6,622 nucleotides of DNA from Clostridiales bacterium (GTDB lineage Bacteria; Bacillota; Clostridia; Peptostreptococcales; JAAYPU01), in the NCBI GenBank assembly GCA_012519645.1, contig JAAYPU010000348.1, positions 1 to 6,622 on the forward strand, in the 5' to 3' direction. Below the pieces are notes generated by a model. That model saw nothing but the letters and a program-made list of their open reading frames with translations. It did not search any database and was not told the origin of the DNA. A program made the position numbers and the translations under genes. Positions 5,858 through 6,622 of the stretch are shown piece after piece. The stretch's first letter is position 1, and the number at the start of each line of letters is the position of its first letter.

Positions 5858-6622
5858 ATGAAGAAATTAATAAAAAATCGTTTTATTATAGTATTAATGC
5901 TTATAGTTATTATGGTAAATATAATTTGTGCACCTGTATATGCCCTTGGAGGCAGTACAATAACGTCCCTATCTGCGAGTTATTCGGCAGGAAAGGTATC
6001 GGTAAGCGGAACTACAACTGAAGATGTATTGGCAGTTGCTGTTATGCTCTATGGTACTAACGGCACTACCCTTCTTCGGATGGAAACCTTTGGAGTTAAT
6101 GAAGGAAGCTTTTTGGCTGAGATTTCAATAAGCCTTTCTTCCGGAATCTATACGGTAAAGGCTGCCGATTATATCGGAGGGCCTTATGCAACAGCTTCTT
6201 TCAGGCATACATCCTCATCGGGAAGCGGAGGTGGCGGGTTAGGCATTTCCCCTGCTTCTGCCCAATATACTGCCGATCTTAGCGGATCTCCGGGCCAAGG
6301 CACCTCATTACCTGTAACTGTTGATTCAAATACCGGAACAGGAACTACTAATCTGGACGAGCAAAATGCACAAGGATTATTCTCCGGTTCGGGTACAATT
6401 TCAATGCCTTCCATCCCTGGTGTGAATGCTTATAAGGTTGAAATGCCTGCAGACACTTTGTCAAACGCCCAAGGCACAGGGACCCTTACAATGTCTACCG
6501 GTGCAGGAAACATTACTATTCCAGAAAATATGCTATCTTCAATTCCCGACACTGAAGGTAAGAAAGCAGCTATTTCCATTGGCCAAGGAGATAATGTGGG
6601 ACTGACCGAAGAAGAGAAAGCC
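5858..6622 (+). CDS. Secreted surface protein of SLH-associated type, 3' end outside window
   Basis: The reading frame is open from ATG 5858 to the window end, giving 255 residues with no stop. Residues 1-29 are a signal peptide with cleavage likely after VYA. Residues about 33-115 form a beta-sandwich, Ig-like region (VSVSGTTTEDVLAVAVMLYG; GIYTVKAADYIGG). A Ser/Gly linker lies at 117-128. Residues about 136-255 carry a pattern I know from clostridial surface proteins that end in SLH domains: SLPVTVD, IPGVNAYKVEMPA, a GTLTMSTGAGNITIPENML segment and KKAAISIGQGD. In that family this part is usually followed by further beta domains and then SLH repeats that bind cell-wall polymers; those would lie beyond 6622 and are not seen here. 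The gene follows the 849-aa secreted protein by 12 bases and should be co-transcribed and translationally coupled. The likely role is a cell-surface or S-layer-associated protein, possibly partner or anchor for the upstream product. Confidence 0.88.
   Translation, partial: MKKLIKNRFIIVLMLIVIMVNIICAPVYALGGSTITSLSASYSAGKVSVSGTTTEDVLAVAVMLYGTNGTTLLRMETFGVNEGSFLAEISISLSSGIYTVKAADYIGGPYATASFRHTSSSGSGGGGLGISPASAQYTADLSGSPGQGTSLPVTVDSNTGTGTTNLDEQNAQGLFSGSGTISMPSIPGVNAYKVEMPADTLSNAQGTGTLTMSTGAGNITIPENMLSSIPDTEGKKAAISIGQGDNVGLTEEEKA

Noticed and set aside
6184..6414. Minus-strand open frame of 76 codons, Pro/Glu/Val-rich.
   Set aside because: It is a shadow of the Ser/Gly-rich linker and following domain of the surface protein on the plus strand.

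Overview
The window looks like chromosomal DNA from a low-GC anaerobic member of the Bacillota, most likely class Clostridia. The signs are AT-rich intergenic DNA, strong GGAGG-type ribosome binding sites, a signal-peptide-bearing protein of a type that usually ends in S-layer homology (SLH) domains, and a membrane LuxR regulator of a kind found in Clostridia and Coriobacteriia. The genus cannot be fixed from the sequence. No rRNA, tRNA, CRISPR array, insertion sequence or phage gene was seen.

Layout. Positions 1-142 are a non-coding leader with a plausible sigma-A promoter, an AT-only palindrome and a perfect 7-bp inverted repeat. Positions 143-1693 (+) encode a membrane diguanylate cyclase with an extracytoplasmic Cache-type sensor and an intact GGDEF domain and I-site. 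A hairpin with a U-tract at 1709-1736 lies between this gene and the convergent gene at 1751-3094 (-), where it best serves the minus-strand gene. That gene encodes a 12-TM MFS-fold protein with a C-terminal LuxR helix-turn-helix, a one-piece membrane sensor/regulator. It starts at GTG and has a near-consensus promoter. A 201-bp divergent intergenic region (3095-3295) then separates it from a plus-strand pair of genes for exported proteins. The first (3296-5845) is an 849-aa secreted protein with an N-terminal beta-repeat region, two divergent InlB B-type repeats and a large C-terminal half I do not recognise. The second (5858 to the window end) is the N-terminal 255 residues of a surface protein of the SLH-associated type, cut by the window edge.

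How the genes may work together. The arrangement suggests a surface-protein operon controlled by the divergent membrane LuxR regulator. The most interesting regulatory signal is three copies of CNATAC spaced exactly 11 bp apart (3197, 3208, 3219). They lie just upstream of a TATAAT that has no good -35 partner, which is the usual look of an activator-dependent promoter. The neighbouring diguanylate cyclase makes c-di-GMP, which often governs adhesion and surface structures, but no direct link to the operon (such as a c-di-GMP riboswitch) is visible. No clearly new defence or mobile system is present. The least explained parts are the C-terminal half of the 849-aa secreted protein and the signal sensed by the MFS-LuxR protein.
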